Shown one piece after another: positions 1 through 10,242 of a stretch of DNA of 64,000 nucleotides; the first letter of the stretch is position 1, and every line of letters begins with the position of its first letter. A program made the position numbers and the translations under genes. Source of the stretch: Mycobacterium sp. 852014-52450_SCH5900713 (GTDB taxonomy: Bacteria; Actinomycetota; Actinomycetes; Mycobacteriales; Mycobacteriaceae); assembly GCF_001667075.1 (NCBI RefSeq), contig NZ_LZIL01000032.1, positions 62,001 through 126,000 of the forward strand. The letters are read 5' to 3'. The notes beneath the pieces are model-generated. The model saw nothing but the letters and a program-made list of their open reading frames with translations. It did not search any database and was not told where the DNA came from.

Positions 1-3000
1 CTCGACGCGGCACTGCACGCGGTGATCTTGTCGTCCGATGGCGACGAACTGCCCGAAGGTTCGATGTTGGTGCCGTTCTCCTGGCAGCAGGTCTCGTTGC
101 ACGCCGCGGGCGCGACGGCGGTGCGGGCGCGGATCGTGCCGGTGAGTGATTCGGCGGTGTCGATCGAACTTGCGGACGGGTTGGGGCTGCCGGTGCTCTC
201 GGTGGCGTCGATGGTGGCCCGGCCGGTGACCGACCAGCAGCTGCTGGCGGCGGTCTCGAGTTCGGGACCGGACCGGCTCTTCGAGGTCATCTGGTCGGCG
301 CAGCGGTCGACGTCGGTGCAGCCTGTCGCGGTATCGCCTTGGGGCGCAACGGAATCAGGTGACTCCACGACGCAGCCGTCGGCGGTGGTCTTCGAATCGG
401 TGCCGGTGGTTGACGATGTCGTGGCCGACGTCTACGCGGCCACGCGCGCGGTCCTGCCGGTGCTGCAATCCTGGCTGGCTCGCGACGGCGCGGGCACCCT
501 GGTCGTGGCGACCCGCGGCGCGATGGCGTTGCCGGGGGAGGACGTCACCGATCTTGCGGGCGCGGCGGTGTGGGGACTGGTGCGCTCGGCGCAGACCGAG
601 CACCCCGGCCGCATCGTGCTCGTCGACACCGATGGCCGGTTGGACGACGAGTCCGTCGGAGCGGCGTTGTCGGTGGGCGAGCCGCAGGTATTGCTGCGCG
701 GCGGCGCGGTGTACACCGCGCGGGTGCATGGCAGTCGCGCCGTCGGTGGCCTGCTGGTCCCCCCGGCCGATGGGCCGTGGCGACTCGGTATGAGCAGTTA
801 CGGCACGTTCGAGAATCTGCGGTTGGAACGCATCCCGGACGCCGACGCCCCGCTGGCGCCCGGGCAGGTTCGGGTCGCCCTCTCGGCCCTGGCCGCCAAC
901 TTCCGCGACGTGATGATCGCGCTGGGGCTCTACCCGGACCCGGACGCCGTCATGGGCATCGAGGCATCCGGCGTTGTCATCGAAACAGGTCCGGACAGTG
1001 GACGTTTCGCGGTCGGCGACCGCGTGATGGGCCTGTTCCCCGATGGCACGGGCACGATCGGCAGGACCGACCAGCGCCTGCTCGCCAAGGTGCCGGTTGG
1101 ATGGTCGCACACCGCGGCCGCCACCACGACGGTGGTGTTCGCCACCGCCTTCTACGCGCTGGTGGACCTGGCCACCGCCAAGCGGGGCCAGCGGGTGCTC
1201 GTGCATGCCGCCACCGGTGGGGTGGGAATGGCCGCGGTGCAGCTGGCCCGCCACCTGGGCCTGGAAGTGTTCGCCACCGCCAGCCGCGGTAAGTGGGACA
1301 CATTGCGGGCCATGGGTTTTGACGAGAATCACATCTCGGATTCCCGCAGCCTGGATTTCGAGGACAAGTTCCGGTCGGTCACCGGTGGGCGCGGCATGGA
1401 CCTGGTGCTGGACTCGCTGTCCGGCGACTTCGTCGACGCTTCCCTTCGACTGGTCGCCCCCGGCGGCGTGTTCCTGGAGATGGGCAAGACCGACATGCGC
1501 GAGCCGGAAGCGGTGGCTCAGGGACACCCCGGTGTTCGCTACCGCGCCTTCGATCTGTTCGAGGCCGGGCCGGACCGGATCGCGCAGATACTCGACGAGC
1601 TGGCCACATTGTTCGGTGACGACGTGCTGCGGCCGTTGCCGGTGACCAGGTTCGACGTGCGCCGCGCGCCGGCTGCGCTGAGATATCTGAGTCAGGCCCG
1701 CCACGTGGGCAAGGTCGTCATGACCATGCCGGACGCCTGGGCGGCCGGCACTGTATTGATCACCGGCGCCACCGGGATGGCGGGTTCGGCATTGGCCCGC
1801 CACGTGGTCACGCGCCACGACGCACGGAACCTGGTGTTGGTGAGCCGGCGCGGTCTCGACGCGCCGGGCGCCGCCGAACTGGTGACGGAACTCAACGCCG
1901 CCGGCGCGCAGGTGCAGGTGGTGGCGTGTGACGCCGCCGACCGCGAGGCACTGGCCAAGGTGATCGCCGATATTCCGGTGCAACGGCCGCTGTCGGGTGT
2001 GATCCACGCAGCCGGCGTAGTCGACGACGCGGTGATCTCATCGCTCACTCCCGAGCGGGTGGAGGCGGTGTTGCGGGCCAAGGTCGATGCCGCATGGAAC
2101 CTGCACGAGCTGACCCGTGACCTCGATGTGTCTGCGTTCGTGATGTTTTCGTCGATGGCGGGACTGGCGGGAGCGTCGGGTCAGGCCAACTACGCGGCGG
2201 CGAACTCGTTCCTCGATGGGTTGGCCGTGCACCGGCGCACGCACGGGCTGCCCGCGATGTCGCTGGCCTGGGGTCTGTGGGATCAGGCCAGCGCGATGAC
2301 CGGAGCGCTCGGTGCCGCCGATCGTGCCCGGTTCGGCCGCGACGGAATCGTCGCGATGTCCTCCGACGAGGCGCTCGAACTGATAGACACCGCGCTCATC
2401 GTGGACGAGCCGTTCCTGTTGCCCGCCCACATCGACCTTGCCGCCTTGCGGGTCAAGTTCGACGGCGGGACGCTACCGCCGATGTTCGTCGATCTGATCA
2501 ACGCGCCGACCCGGCGGCAGGTCGACGACTCGCTGGCCGCGGCGAAGTCGAAATCGGCTCTGCTGCAGCGCCTCGAAGGGCTGCCCGGGGACGAGCAACA
2601 GGCGGTTCTGCTGGACTTGGTGCGTGCCAACATCGCCACCGTCCTCGGCAACTCCAGCCCAGAGTCTATCGATCCGGACCGCGCATTCCAGGAGCTGGGT
2701 TTCGACTCGCTGACCGCGGTGGAGATGCGCAACCGGCTGAAATCAGCCACCGGCTTGGCGCTGTCGCCGACGCTGATCTTCGACTATCCCAACTCCGCCG
2801 CGCTGGCCGGTTACATGCATCGGGAACTCGTCGGTGCGGCCGAGCAACAGAGTCCCGCCGCCGCGCCCGGGGAAGCCGAAATCCAGCGCGCCGTGGGGTC
2901 GATCCCGGTCAAGCGCCTGCGACAGGCCGGGGTGCTGGAGCTGTTGCTCGCGTTGGCGAATGAGGCCGACGGCGGCCGAGCTGACGGACAGTCGCCGGCC

Positions 3001-3084
3001 GCCCCGGTGACCTCGGAGAAGGACATCGCGGACATGGACCTCGAGGATCTGGTCAACGCGGCGCTGATGGACGACGACGAATAG
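1..3084 (+). CDS. pks12: Pks12-like modular type I polyketide synthase, C-terminal part
   Basis: The reading frame is open from base 1, so the gene starts upstream of the window. Visible domains are the end of a dehydratase, a pseudo-KR linker, an enoyl reductase (about 775-1720, NADPH motif ATGGVG), a ketoreductase (about 1740-2290, GATGMAG and catalytic NYAAAN) and an acyl carrier protein (about 2600-2820, GFDSL with the phosphopantetheine serine codon at 2707). The last 60 residues look like a C-terminal docking segment with an acidic end. This is a fully reducing module. In M. tuberculosis, Pks12 builds mycoketide chains for mannosyl-phosphomycoketides, and its protein chains pass the growing acyl group through such end segments. 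The pks12 assignment rests on the domain order and on the next gene being Rv2047c-like. Another large mycobacterial PKS cannot be excluded because most of the protein is missing. Confidence 0.85.
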   Translation, partial: LDAALHAVILSSDGDELPEGSMLVPFSWQQVSLHAAGATAVRARIVPVSDSAVSIELADGLGLPVLSVASMVARPVTDQQLLAAVSSSGPDRLFEVIWSAQRSTSVQPVAVSPWGATESGDSTTQPSAVVFESVPVVDDVVADVYAATRAVLPVLQSWLARDGAGTLVVATRGAMALPGEDVTDLAGAAVWGLVRSAQTEHPGRIVLVDTDGRLDDESVGAALSVGEPQVLLRGGAVYTARVHGSRAVGGLLVPPADGPWRLGMSSYGTFENLRLERIPDADAPLAPGQVRVALSALAANFRDVMIALGLYPDPDAVMGIEASGVVIETGPDSGRFAVGDRVMGLFPDGTGTIGRTDQRLLAKVPVGWSHTAAATTTVVFATAFYALVDLATAKRGQRVLVHAATGGVGMAAVQLARHLGLEVFATASRGKWDTLRAMGFDENHISDSRSLDFEDKFRSVTGGRGMDLVLDSLSGDFVDASLRLVAPGGVFLEMGKTDMREPEAVAQGHPGVRYRAFDLFEAGPDRIAQILDELATLFGDDVLRPLPVTRFDVRRAPAALRYLSQARHVGKVVMTMPDAWAAGTVLITGATGMAGSALARHVVTRHDARNLVLVSRRGLDAPGAAELVTELNAAGAQVQVVACDAADREALAKVIADIPVQRPLSGVIHAAGVVDDAVISSLTPERVEAVLRAKVDAAWNLHELTRDLDVSAFVMFSSMAGLAGASGQANYAAANSFLDGLAVHRRTHGLPAMSLAWGLWDQASAMTGALGAADRARFGRDGIVAMSSDEALELIDTALIVDEPFLLPAHIDLAALRVKFDGGTLPPMFVDLINAPTRRQVDDSLAAAKSKSALLQRLEGLPGDEQQAVLLDLVRANIATVLGNSSPESIDPDRAFQELGFDSLTAVEMRNRLKSATGLALSPTLIFDYPNSAALAGYMHRELVGAAEQQSPAAAPGEAEIQRAVGSIPVKRLRQAGVLELLLALANEADGGRADGQSPAAPVTSEKDIADMDLEDLVNAALMDDDE

Positions 3085-3109
3085 CCATGAATTTGCACAG
3101 GGCCAATCA

Positions 3110-5701
3110 GTGAGAGTCGCCGTCACCGGCGCCGGCGGCGTGCTCGGCCGGGGCCTGACCTCCCGCTTGCTCAGCCAGGGCCATGACGTCACCGGATTCG
3201 CTCGTCATCGGCCCGAAAGCTGGCTCAGTGCAGCCGAATTCGTCGCAGCCGACGTCCGGGACGCTGATACGGTCAACCGCGCGATCGCCGGCGCGGACGT
3301 CGTCGCCCACTGCGCGTGGGCGAACAGCCCGGGCGCCGACGCCCGGATCAGCCACCAGGTCAACGTCGAAGGCACCCGCAACGTTCTGCGGGCGATGGCC
3401 GAAACCGGGGCCAGCAGGATCGTTTTCGCATCGTCGCCACATGTTTACGGTGGGGGAGACGCGCCGAAGACCGAGCACGATGCGAGAACGCCGGTGAGCG
3501 CAGAGGGCCAATGCAAGGCCCGGGTCGAGCAGATGCTCGAGGAGTCGGGACTGGAATGGGTCGCGGTCCGCTCCGCGCTGATTGTCGGCCGAAACGTCGA
3601 TAACTGGGTGCGTCGGCTGCTGGCCCTGCCGGTGTTCCCCGACGGGTCGGCCGACCGTCTCATGCAGATCGTGCACCTCGACGACGCCCTCAGGCTATTC
3701 AACCGGGCGATCGTGGACACCGAAATCGGCACTGGCCCCGTTAATCTCGCGGCCTCGGGCGAGCTGACGTTCCAGCGCCTCGCCGCGGCGCTTGGACGCC
3801 CGGTCGTGCGGTTCGGCTTCGAGCTGGCCGAGCTGCAACTGGTGCACGGCGCGGCGTTCATGGATACCGCGCGGTTGCGTGAGCAGTGGGGATTCCGGCC
3901 GGCGTGGAACTCCGGTGAATGTGTCGAAGATTTGGCGCTCGCGGTGCGCGGCCGGGTAACGGTGGGCAAGCGGGTGGTGTCGGTGCCCTGGCGGATGGCC
4001 CACATCGGCGATCTCCCCTCCGTTGACGCACCGACCGAGGACGGGGTGAAACCCAATTGGGCTGGCCCAGTGGGAGATAACGGCGAGTTCGATACCCCGA
4101 TCGACCCGCGCTTTCCGACCTTCCTGGCCACCAATTTGTCGGAGGCGCTACCGGGCCCGTTTTCGCCGGCGTCAGCATCGGTGACCGTGCGCGGGCTGCG
4201 CGCCGGCGGCGTGGCCATCGCCGAGCGGCTGCGGCCCGGCGGCATCGTCCAGCGCGAAATCGCCACCCGGACCGTCGCCGTTTTCGCCCACCGGCTCTAC
4301 GGTGCCATCACCTCGGCGCATTACATGGCCGAAACCGTACCGTTTGCCAAGCCCGCGATGATCGTCAGCAACAGCGGATTCTTCGGCCCCAGCATGGCAT
4401 CGTTGCCGATCTTCGGTGCGGAGCGCCCACGCTCCGAAATCAGCCGCATCCGAAAGCAACTGCGGACCGTTCGTAACATCGGGGTATTCGGCGTCAACCT
4501 CATCGGCCTGTCCGGCGGTTCGTCCAAAGACACCCACGAGTTCGTTGCCGATGTTGATCACCTGGAACGCCTGGCCGACGACGTCACCCGGCTGGATGAA
4601 GGCCGGCTGCTCAGCCTGATCTCGTTGGCGCGCGACGACGTGGTGCACGGCTGGGTGCTGGCATCCGCGTCGTTCATGTTGTGCGCCGCGTTCAACGTCC
4701 TGCTGCGCGGTCTGTGTGGTCGAGACACCGCTGCGCCGGCGGGCCCAGAACTGGTCAGCGCGCGTTCGGTCGAGGCAATGCGGAGGTTGGTGGTTGCCGC
4801 ACAGCGCGACCCGAAAGTGACAGCGCTGCTGGCCGAACCGGGTGAGCGGCTGGGCAAGCTGGCCGTCGAGGCGCCGGAGTTTCACGCCGCCGTACTGGCC
4901 GAGCTTGCGCTGATCGGGCATCGTGGCCCCGCCGAACTCGAGATGCTGTCGATCAGCTACGCCGATGATCCCGAGTTGCTGGTCCGGATGGTGACCAGAG
5001 CCATGAGTGTCCCGCCGCCGCCCCAGCCGCAACGAGCCCCGATTCCACTGCACGCCAAGCCGATCGCACAGCTGGCAGCGCGACAGCTCCGCGACCGCGA
5101 GGTACGCCGCGACAAGGTGGTGCGGGCCAACTGGGTGTTACGGAACCTAATGCGCGAGTACGGGCGCAGGTTGGTCGAGGCCGGGACATTCGATACCGCC
5201 GACGATGTGTTCTATCTGCTCGTCGACGAGCTCGATGCGCTGCCGCCGGATGTGGGCGAGCTGGTGGCCCGGCGCCGGGCCGAACAACGCCGGCTGGCCG
5301 CCGTGGTTCCGCCGACCGTGTTCAGTGGGACCTGGCAACCCACCACAACGACGTCGGCGGCTCTCACCAGCGGGGAAACGCTGCGCGGTGTCGGCGTGTG
5401 CGGGGGGAAGGTGCGTGGCCGGGTGCGTATCGTGCGGCCCGAAACGATCGACGACCTGCAGCCCGGCGAGATCCTTGTCGCGGAGGTCACCGACGTCGGA
5501 TACACCGCGGCATTCTGCTACGCCGCCGCCGTGGTGACCGAACTCGGCGGCCCGATGTCACACGCCGCGGTGGTGGCCCGCGAGTTCGGATTCCCGTGTG
5601 TAGTGGACGTTGCGGGCGCCACCAAGACTTTGCCGCCCGGCGCGCTTGTCGAGGTCGACGGCACGACCGGCGAAATACAAGTGCTCGAAGTGACCACTTA
5701 G
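3110..5701 (+). CDS. Rv2047c-like NAD-epimerase / PEP-utilising fusion protein
   Basis: The protein has 863 residues and a GTG start 25 nt after the PKS stop. Residues 1 to about 285 form an extended SDR/epimerase domain with the nucleotide-binding GAGGVLG near the start. The middle is largely helical with no motif I recognise. The last 90 residues are a PEP-utilising enzyme mobile domain, with the histidine of the PMSHAAV motif at about residue 818, the position phosphorylated in PEP synthase and pyruvate phosphate dikinase. The ATP-grasp domain that normally supplies the phosphate is not evident, so the phosphotransfer partner is unknown. M. tuberculosis has the same architecture directly after pks12, so a role linked to mycoketide lipids is plausible but unproven. 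Confidence 0.85.
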   Translation: MRVAVTGAGGVLGRGLTSRLLSQGHDVTGFARHRPESWLSAAEFVAADVRDADTVNRAIAGADVVAHCAWANSPGADARISHQVNVEGTRNVLRAMAETGASRIVFASSPHVYGGGDAPKTEHDARTPVSAEGQCKARVEQMLEESGLEWVAVRSALIVGRNVDNWVRRLLALPVFPDGSADRLMQIVHLDDALRLFNRAIVDTEIGTGPVNLAASGELTFQRLAAALGRPVVRFGFELAELQLVHGAAFMDTARLREQWGFRPAWNSGECVEDLALAVRGRVTVGKRVVSVPWRMAHIGDLPSVDAPTEDGVKPNWAGPVGDNGEFDTPIDPRFPTFLATNLSEALPGPFSPASASVTVRGLRAGGVAIAERLRPGGIVQREIATRTVAVFAHRLYGAITSAHYMAETVPFAKPAMIVSNSGFFGPSMASLPIFGAERPRSEISRIRKQLRTVRNIGVFGVNLIGLSGGSSKDTHEFVADVDHLERLADDVTRLDEGRLLSLISLARDDVVHGWVLASASFMLCAAFNVLLRGLCGRDTAAPAGPELVSARSVEAMRRLVVAAQRDPKVTALLAEPGERLGKLAVEAPEFHAAVLAELALIGHRGPAELEMLSISYADDPELLVRMVTRAMSVPPPPQPQRAPIPLHAKPIAQLAARQLRDREVRRDKVVRANWVLRNLMREYGRRLVEAGTFDTADDVFYLLVDELDALPPDVGELVARRRAEQRRLAAVVPPTVFSGTWQPTTTTSAALTSGETLRGVGVCGGKVRGRVRIVRPETIDDLQPGEILVAEVTDVGYTAAFCYAAAVVTELGGPMSHAAVVAREFGFPCVVDVAGATKTLPPGALVEVDGTTGEIQVLEVTT

Positions 5702-5739
5702 GAGGCTGGCTCTCCTCGGCGTACCAGCAATGGTCTACG

Positions 5740-7038
5740 TCAGGCGGGGGTGAGGCGGATCGGCAAGCGGGTCGGTCCGCGTAGCGAGCTGTGGCTCGAC
5801 CATTGCGTCGGACCCGCTGGAGTGATTCGGGCGACGCGAGTGACGAGTTGCCGTAGTACGGCTTGGGCTTCCATTCGGGCCAGCGGTGCTCCCAGGCACA
5901 TGTGCGCGCCGTAGCCGAAGGCGACGTGCGCACGCGGGTCGCGGTCGGCGCGGTACTCGTCGGGATCGTCGAACGCGGTGGGGTCGCGGTTGGCCGCGCC
6001 GAAGGACAGCAGCACACGTGATCCGGTGGGGATGGTGACGTCGCCGATCCGGTAGTCGGCCCGGGTGTAGCGGTAGAGGTTTTGGATGGGTGTGGTGACC
6101 CGTAACTGCTCTTCGACGGCGAGGGGGATGAGGTCGGGGTTGTTGCGGATCAGGTCGTACTGGTCAGGATGGCGGGCGAGCGTGTCGAACATTCCGCCCA
6201 GGAGGTTGGTCGTGGTCTCGTTGCCTGCGATCAGTAGGTGGATGGCGATCAGCAGAAGCTGAGTGTCGGTGAGGCTGCCGTCGTTGTTGTGCTCGATGAG
6301 CCGCCCGAGCACGGTGTTGGACCCTTTGAGTCCGCCGGTTGCGAATTGGCTTGTGAAATAACGTTGTAACGCCACCATCGCTAATATCGACTTGGCCGCG
6401 TCGACGACACCGGAGAGCGTGGGCTTCAGTTCCATGACTCCAACGGCGCGTTCGGACCAACGACGAAAGTCGCCGACGTCGGTGTCGGGTACGCCCAGGA
6501 TCTGGGCGATCAAGCGTATTGGCATCGGTATGGCCAAGCGCTGCACGACATCGCAGCCTTGGTCATTCAGCACATCGGTGACCAATTCGATGGCTAGCTT
6601 CTCGGTCATCTCCTGCCATGACTTCATGGCGCCCTTGCTGAATCCGGGCTGGACTTGCTTGCGCAGCCGGGTGTGTTCCTCACCATCGGTGAGCACCGCC
6701 AATGAGCCGGACATCCGCAGGCGCGTTACCCCTTGGGTGCTGGTGACCTGTTCGGTGTCGCGCAACGCGGCCCGCACGTCGTCAAGGCGGCTGATGATAA
6801 AGGCGGCCCGCCTCGGGTTGTAGTGCACGCGGCCGCTTCGGTGCAGGGTGCGGTACGCGTCGAACGGGTCCGCGGCAGTGGCAGGGTCCTGCGGGTCGTA
6901 GTCGGTGTTGATCGCGCCGGTCCAACCGTTGTAGCCGCGTCGGCGGGTCCGGACGGCGGCGGCGACATTCATCCGCACGAGACCAGCGACTGGTCTGAGG
7001 GTTTTGGTCGCCTTCTGGGCGGTCTCTGTGATCGACAC
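5740..7038 (-). CDS. Cytochrome P450 (first of three)
   Basis: This is a 432-residue P450 if started at the GTG at 7038, which lies 8 nt beyond the stop of the preceding gene and has AGGA upstream. A longer frame runs to 7278 but would overlap that gene. The I-helix reads AGNETT, the K-helix ExxR is EQLR, and the heme loop is FGYGAHMCLG with the cysteine ligand at about residue 381. It would be a soluble class I P450 needing ferredoxin and reductase from elsewhere; neither is encoded nearby. It is last in an operon with an SDR (7393-8238) and a small membrane protein (7047-7367). A TetR gene diverges from that operon. The substrate is unknown; P450 plus SDR suggests hydroxylation followed by alcohol oxidation. 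Confidence 0.9.
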   Translation of the reverse strand: MSITETAQKATKTLRPVAGLVRMNVAAAVRTRRRGYNGWTGAINTDYDPQDPATAADPFDAYRTLHRSGRVHYNPRRAAFIISRLDDVRAALRDTEQVTSTQGVTRLRMSGSLAVLTDGEEHTRLRKQVQPGFSKGAMKSWQEMTEKLAIELVTDVLNDQGCDVVQRLAIPMPIRLIAQILGVPDTDVGDFRRWSERAVGVMELKPTLSGVVDAAKSILAMVALQRYFTSQFATGGLKGSNTVLGRLIEHNNDGSLTDTQLLLIAIHLLIAGNETTTNLLGGMFDTLARHPDQYDLIRNNPDLIPLAVEEQLRVTTPIQNLYRYTRADYRIGDVTIPTGSRVLLSFGAANRDPTAFDDPDEYRADRDPRAHVAFGYGAHMCLGAPLARMEAQAVLRQLVTRVARITPAGPTQWSSHSSLRGPTRLPIRLTPA

Positions 7039-7046
7039 CGTCGTTC

Positions 7047-7367
7047 CTATTCTGATCGCTGAACTGGGCGACCGTCGCCGCGTCGCGTGCGGAGTTGGGT
7101 ACGAAGGATGCTGATCGTCAAGTAGGTGATGTAGCAAACGGACAATATCGGCGTTGGTCGACGCGTGTGCGGGCGCAGCATGAGAACGCCGAGCGCCGTT
7201 TCGATCGCGCCGTTGACGTATGTGAAAGTGCGAGCGTGGTGGGGGAAACCGAGGCGATTGAAGGGATCGAAGATCCACGGAACGAGGAAGTGCGCCACGC
7301 CGATCAGGCCGCCCAGTAGGCCAAGCGCTCGGCGTGCGCGTTCGCCGCGAGTGTCAATGTCCGCCAT
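7047..7367 (-). CDS. Small multi-pass membrane protein, DoxX-like
   Basis: This 106-residue protein has three or four hydrophobic segments, for example LGLLGGLIGVAHFLVPWIF and a later ILSVCYITYLTISIL, and a basic C-terminal tail. Size and layout resemble small DoxX-like or DUF-type integral membrane proteins, but I see no diagnostic motif, so the family call is tentative. It sits 25 nt after the SDR and 8 nt before the P450, all on the minus strand, so the three are probably co-transcribed. A role as membrane anchor or electron-transfer helper for the P450 is possible but is only inferred from position. Confidence 0.65.
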   Translation of the reverse strand: MADIDTRGERARRALGLLGGLIGVAHFLVPWIFDPFNRLGFPHHARTFTYVNGAIETALGVLMLRPHTRRPTPILSVCYITYLTISILRTQLRTRRGDGRPVQRSE

Positions 7368-7392
7368 GGCGATGTTGTCCTTCTTCGCGGGG

Positions 7393-8238
7393 CTACGCGT
7401 TGCGCGCGGTCGCGATCATGTTCTTGAGCGTGAACGCCGCCAGAACGCCACCGTCGCAGGCGATGTCCACACCGGTGAGGTAGCCGGCTTTGGTCGAAGC
7501 GCAAAAAGCCAGCACTTCGGCGACCTCCTCGGGCTTTCCAAAGCGCTTCAACGCGGCCAGTTTCACCATCGCACCCGATCCGGCTTGCTCCTCCAACCTG
7601 CCCATCTCGGTGTCGATGCTGCCCGGAGAAACCGAGACGATCCGGGCACCGCGGCTGCCGAATCGGGCCGCTTGAGAGGCGCAGTACCACGTCACGAAGT
7701 TCTTGCTGATGGAGTACGCCAAACCGGGGCGCATTCCGGTCGGCATGATGTTGCAGGCCGAGGTCACCTTCGCCATGAAGCGGTCCTCGTTGCGCAGAGC
7801 GTCCTTGAACCGCCACTTGGGGATGAGCAGCCGAGGGAACATGTGCGCGGCCATGGACGCGACATTGACGATGGCGAACCCCTCACGCGCCAGCGGGAGG
7901 AACGCCTCGTTGACATGGACCGTGCCCAACGCGTTGATGCGCAGGATGTGCTCGGCATCGCCCATGCTGGGACTGACACCCGCCGTGTGGATCACCGAGG
8001 TCACCGAGCCCAACGATGTCGAGGTGGCGATCAGCTCGGCGACCGAAGAGCGGTCGGTCACGTCGCAGTCGACCGCCACGCAGTCGATGCCGAGGCTCTG
8101 AAGTTCGGCTGACGCCGCCTCCAGCCGGCTAGGGCTGACATCGCTGACGACGACCAGCCGGTCTTGCCCGACGATCTTGGCCGCGGCCAGTCCCATGCCA
8201 CCCGCGCCTCCGGTGATGACGCACAGCTGCTCGTGCAT
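7393..8238 (-). CDS. Short-chain dehydrogenase/reductase
   Basis: The protein has 281 residues when started at the ATG at 8238, which is preceded by a good AAGGTGG ribosome site; an upstream in-frame start at 8289 has none. Residues near the start carry the Rossmann motif TGGAGGMG. The catalytic serine lies in NVASM and the tyrosine-lysine pair in YSISK. The C-terminus GYLTGVDIACDGG is typical of classical SDRs. It resembles 3-alpha/3-beta hydroxysteroid dehydrogenase-like SDRs with an insertion after the serine motif. As first gene of the SDR, membrane protein, P450 operon it probably acts on the same substrate as the P450 and is probably repressed by the divergent TetR protein. Confidence 0.85.
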   Translation of the reverse strand: MHEQLCVITGGAGGMGLAAAKIVGQDRLVVVSDVSPSRLEAASAELQSLGIDCVAVDCDVTDRSSVAELIATSTSLGSVTSVIHTAGVSPSMGDAEHILRINALGTVHVNEAFLPLAREGFAIVNVASMAAHMFPRLLIPKWRFKDALRNEDRFMAKVTSACNIMPTGMRPGLAYSISKNFVTWYCASQAARFGSRGARIVSVSPGSIDTEMGRLEEQAGSGAMVKLAALKRFGKPEEVAEVLAFCASTKAGYLTGVDIACDGGVLAAFTLKNMIATARNA

Positions 8239-8291
8239 GTATCCACCTTCACGATCAGACGCACGCCCGTCGGCGACGACCAGTATCAATT

Positions 8292-8310
8292 ACGAGATAA
8301 ATTTTCTCGT
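8292..8310. promoter_or_regulatory. Probable TetR operator between SDR operon and tetR
   Basis: A perfect inverted repeat, ACGAGA then seven bases then TCTCGT, lies in the 138-bp gap between the SDR start (8238) and the divergent TetR start (8377). The spacer TAAATTT is AT-rich. Position and symmetry suit the operator of the adjacent repressor. Binding is inferred. Confidence 0.65.
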
Positions 8311-8376
8311 TAATCGTGACACATCGTGGTGCCGTTGCCTAGGCGCGACGTCGAGCAATTGCTCTAGGTTCTCTAT

Positions 8377-8973
8377 GTGAGCCAATTCCGGCGGGGACGA
8401 CCACGGAGCGCGGCTGTGCACGAGGCGATCCTGGAAGCCACCCGGTCGCTTCTCGTCAAAGCCGGCTACAGCGGAGTCTCGATGGACAAGGTCGCCGCTA
8501 TCGCCGGCGTGGGTACCCAAACGGTGTATCGACGTTGGCCGTCGAAAGGTCCCCTGGTGGCCGAGGCGGTCATGCAGGCCTACGACCAGACCGACTTCGC
8601 GCTTCCGGACACGGGAAACACGGTCGAGGACTTGAGAACATGGATGCGCGCGTATGCCGAAATCGGTTCGGCTGCCGAGAACGTCGCCCTCATCCGCGCT
8701 CTCGCTGCTGCCGCTGCTGAAGACTTGAGCGACCGCGACACCCTATACCGCCAACTCACCAGCCGTTTCCACGATGCAGTGTCAGATCGGTTACGCGTCG
8801 GAATCTCGGTGGGCCAGGTTCGGGGGGATGCGGACGTCGAAGCCGCCGCCGACGCATTAATCGGAGCCACGCTCTACCGGATGCTCAGCGTTACGACATC
8901 AGCCCATGAAACCACCGAACGCTACTACGGACTGATAGACACACTGATGTGCGGCATCTCGCCGCACAACTGA
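8377..8973 (+). CDS. TetR-family transcriptional regulator
   Basis: The protein has 198 residues and a GTG start. The N-terminal helix-turn-helix is clear (GVSMDKVAAIAGVGTQTVYR, residues about 29-48), followed by the WPSK stretch common after the recognition helix in this family. The C-terminal ligand-binding region is helical and unassigned. It diverges from the SDR, membrane protein, P450 operon across a 138-bp gap with a strong palindrome at 8292-8310, so it most likely represses that operon and itself, released by a pathway substrate. Confidence 0.9.
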   Translation: MSQFRRGRPRSAAVHEAILEATRSLLVKAGYSGVSMDKVAAIAGVGTQTVYRRWPSKGPLVAEAVMQAYDQTDFALPDTGNTVEDLRTWMRAYAEIGSAAENVALIRALAAAAAEDLSDRDTLYRQLTSRFHDAVSDRLRVGISVGQVRGDADVEAAADALIGATLYRMLSVTTSAHETTERYYGLIDTLMCGISPHN

Positions 8974-8999
8974 GCTTCTGGCACCCCACCTATCGCGCT

Positions 9000-10229
9000 T
9001 CAGGTATCGAACTCGAGCGGTAGGCGCGTGGGCCCACTCATGCCGAGAAGTGGCCGCCACGGCGGCTTTTCGGTGCACCGCGGATGCGTCAGGCGGCGGG
9101 AAAGAATCTTGAGCGCTTCAGAGAGTTCCCGCCGGGCAAGATTTGCGCCCAGGCAGTAGTGAGCTCCACCACCGAAGGTCAAGATGGGCGGCGGATCGTT
9201 GCGAGTGATGTCGAAGCGGGTGGGGTCCTCGTAGATCGACGGATCACGGTTGGCGGCATAGGTGTTCACGATGATGAAGGTGCCGGCCGGGAAGGTGTAG
9301 TCACCGACTGTGACGTCATCGGTGACACTGCGCAGGGTGCTGCACATCGACGGGGAGTGGCGCATCGTTTCTTCGACGGCTCTCATTCCGAGCTCGGGCT
9401 TGTCGCGGAGCAACGCCCACTGCTCTGGGTGCTCGCACAATACTTGCATCGAGGCGCCCAACTGCGTTCGGGTGGTGTCGGTTCCGGCCAGCAGGATGCT
9501 GAACGCCAGCATCTTGACTTCACCGGCGTCGAGGCGATCGCCTTGATCTTCTGCCCGGATGAGTTCCGAGAGTAGGTCGTGGGTCAGCGCCCCGCGTCGA
9601 TTGGCGATCATCGCGTCGACGTATTCATCGAAAGCGTCCCAGGCCTTCAGAACCTTAGGCTCCTCCTCGGCGAGATTGCAGTCGAAGCTGACCACTTTGA
9701 AGATGTCCTCTGCCCATTTCGAGAACAGCTGCCAATCTTCCCGTGGCGCACCCAGCAGAGCGCAAATGACTGGAATCGGATATGGGCGCGCGATCTGCTC
9801 CACGAACTCGCAACTTCCTTCCGCGACAACCGCGTCGGCGAGCTCATTGATGACCGCATGGATCGTTTCGTCCATGCGGGCGGTTGCCCGGGGTGTGAAT
9901 GCCCTCGACACCAGGCTGCGCAACCGGCGATGCGCGGCGCCGTTCATGCACAGGATGCTGGCAACGACACGATCCCAGAGCTCACCCGATGTCACACCGT
10001 GGGCGGTGAGGTGAATACCCGGCGGGATCACGAATCGCGGGTCGCCGAGGACGGTTCGGGCAAGTTCATAGGAGAGCACCTCCGGGCCCACGGGACCCAG
10101 CGCGATCGGTGCCACCTGCTGGGCGGCCCGAAATTGTGGATAGATCTCCTGGGGCGTGTCGGTAACGTCGTAGCGCAGCGTCGGTAGATCGGCGTCGAAG
10201 ACGCTCGCTGGTGCGGTGTTGACGGTCAC
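9000..10229 (-). CDS. Cytochrome P450 (second), last gene of the AveC operon
   Basis: This 409-residue P450 has a GTG start 13 nt after the VOC gene stop. Motifs: I-helix AGTDTT, ExxR as EETMR, and heme loop FGGGAHYCLG with the cysteine at about residue 359. It is the terminal gene of the long minus-strand operon that begins with an AveC-like gene at 16363, and it meets the first TetR gene tail to tail with a 26-nt gap. The substrate is unknown. Its place beside a DapB-like dehydrogenase and a VOC protein suggests an oxidative pathway for a hydrophobic compound. Confidence 0.9.
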   Translation of the reverse strand: MTVNTAPASVFDADLPTLRYDVTDTPQEIYPQFRAAQQVAPIALGPVGPEVLSYELARTVLGDPRFVIPPGIHLTAHGVTSGELWDRVVASILCMNGAAHRRLRSLVSRAFTPRATARMDETIHAVINELADAVVAEGSCEFVEQIARPYPIPVICALLGAPREDWQLFSKWAEDIFKVVSFDCNLAEEEPKVLKAWDAFDEYVDAMIANRRGALTHDLLSELIRAEDQGDRLDAGEVKMLAFSILLAGTDTTRTQLGASMQVLCEHPEQWALLRDKPELGMRAVEETMRHSPSMCSTLRSVTDDVTVGDYTFPAGTFIIVNTYAANRDPSIYEDPTRFDITRNDPPPILTFGGGAHYCLGANLARRELSEALKILSRRLTHPRCTEKPPWRPLLGMSGPTRLPLEFDT

Positions 10230-10242
10230 GGTGCTACTCCAA

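Noticed and set aside
355..2007. Long open frame (550 codons) antisense to the PKS
   Set aside because: GC-rich shadow of the PKS frame with low-complexity His/Arg/Gly content and no family motif.
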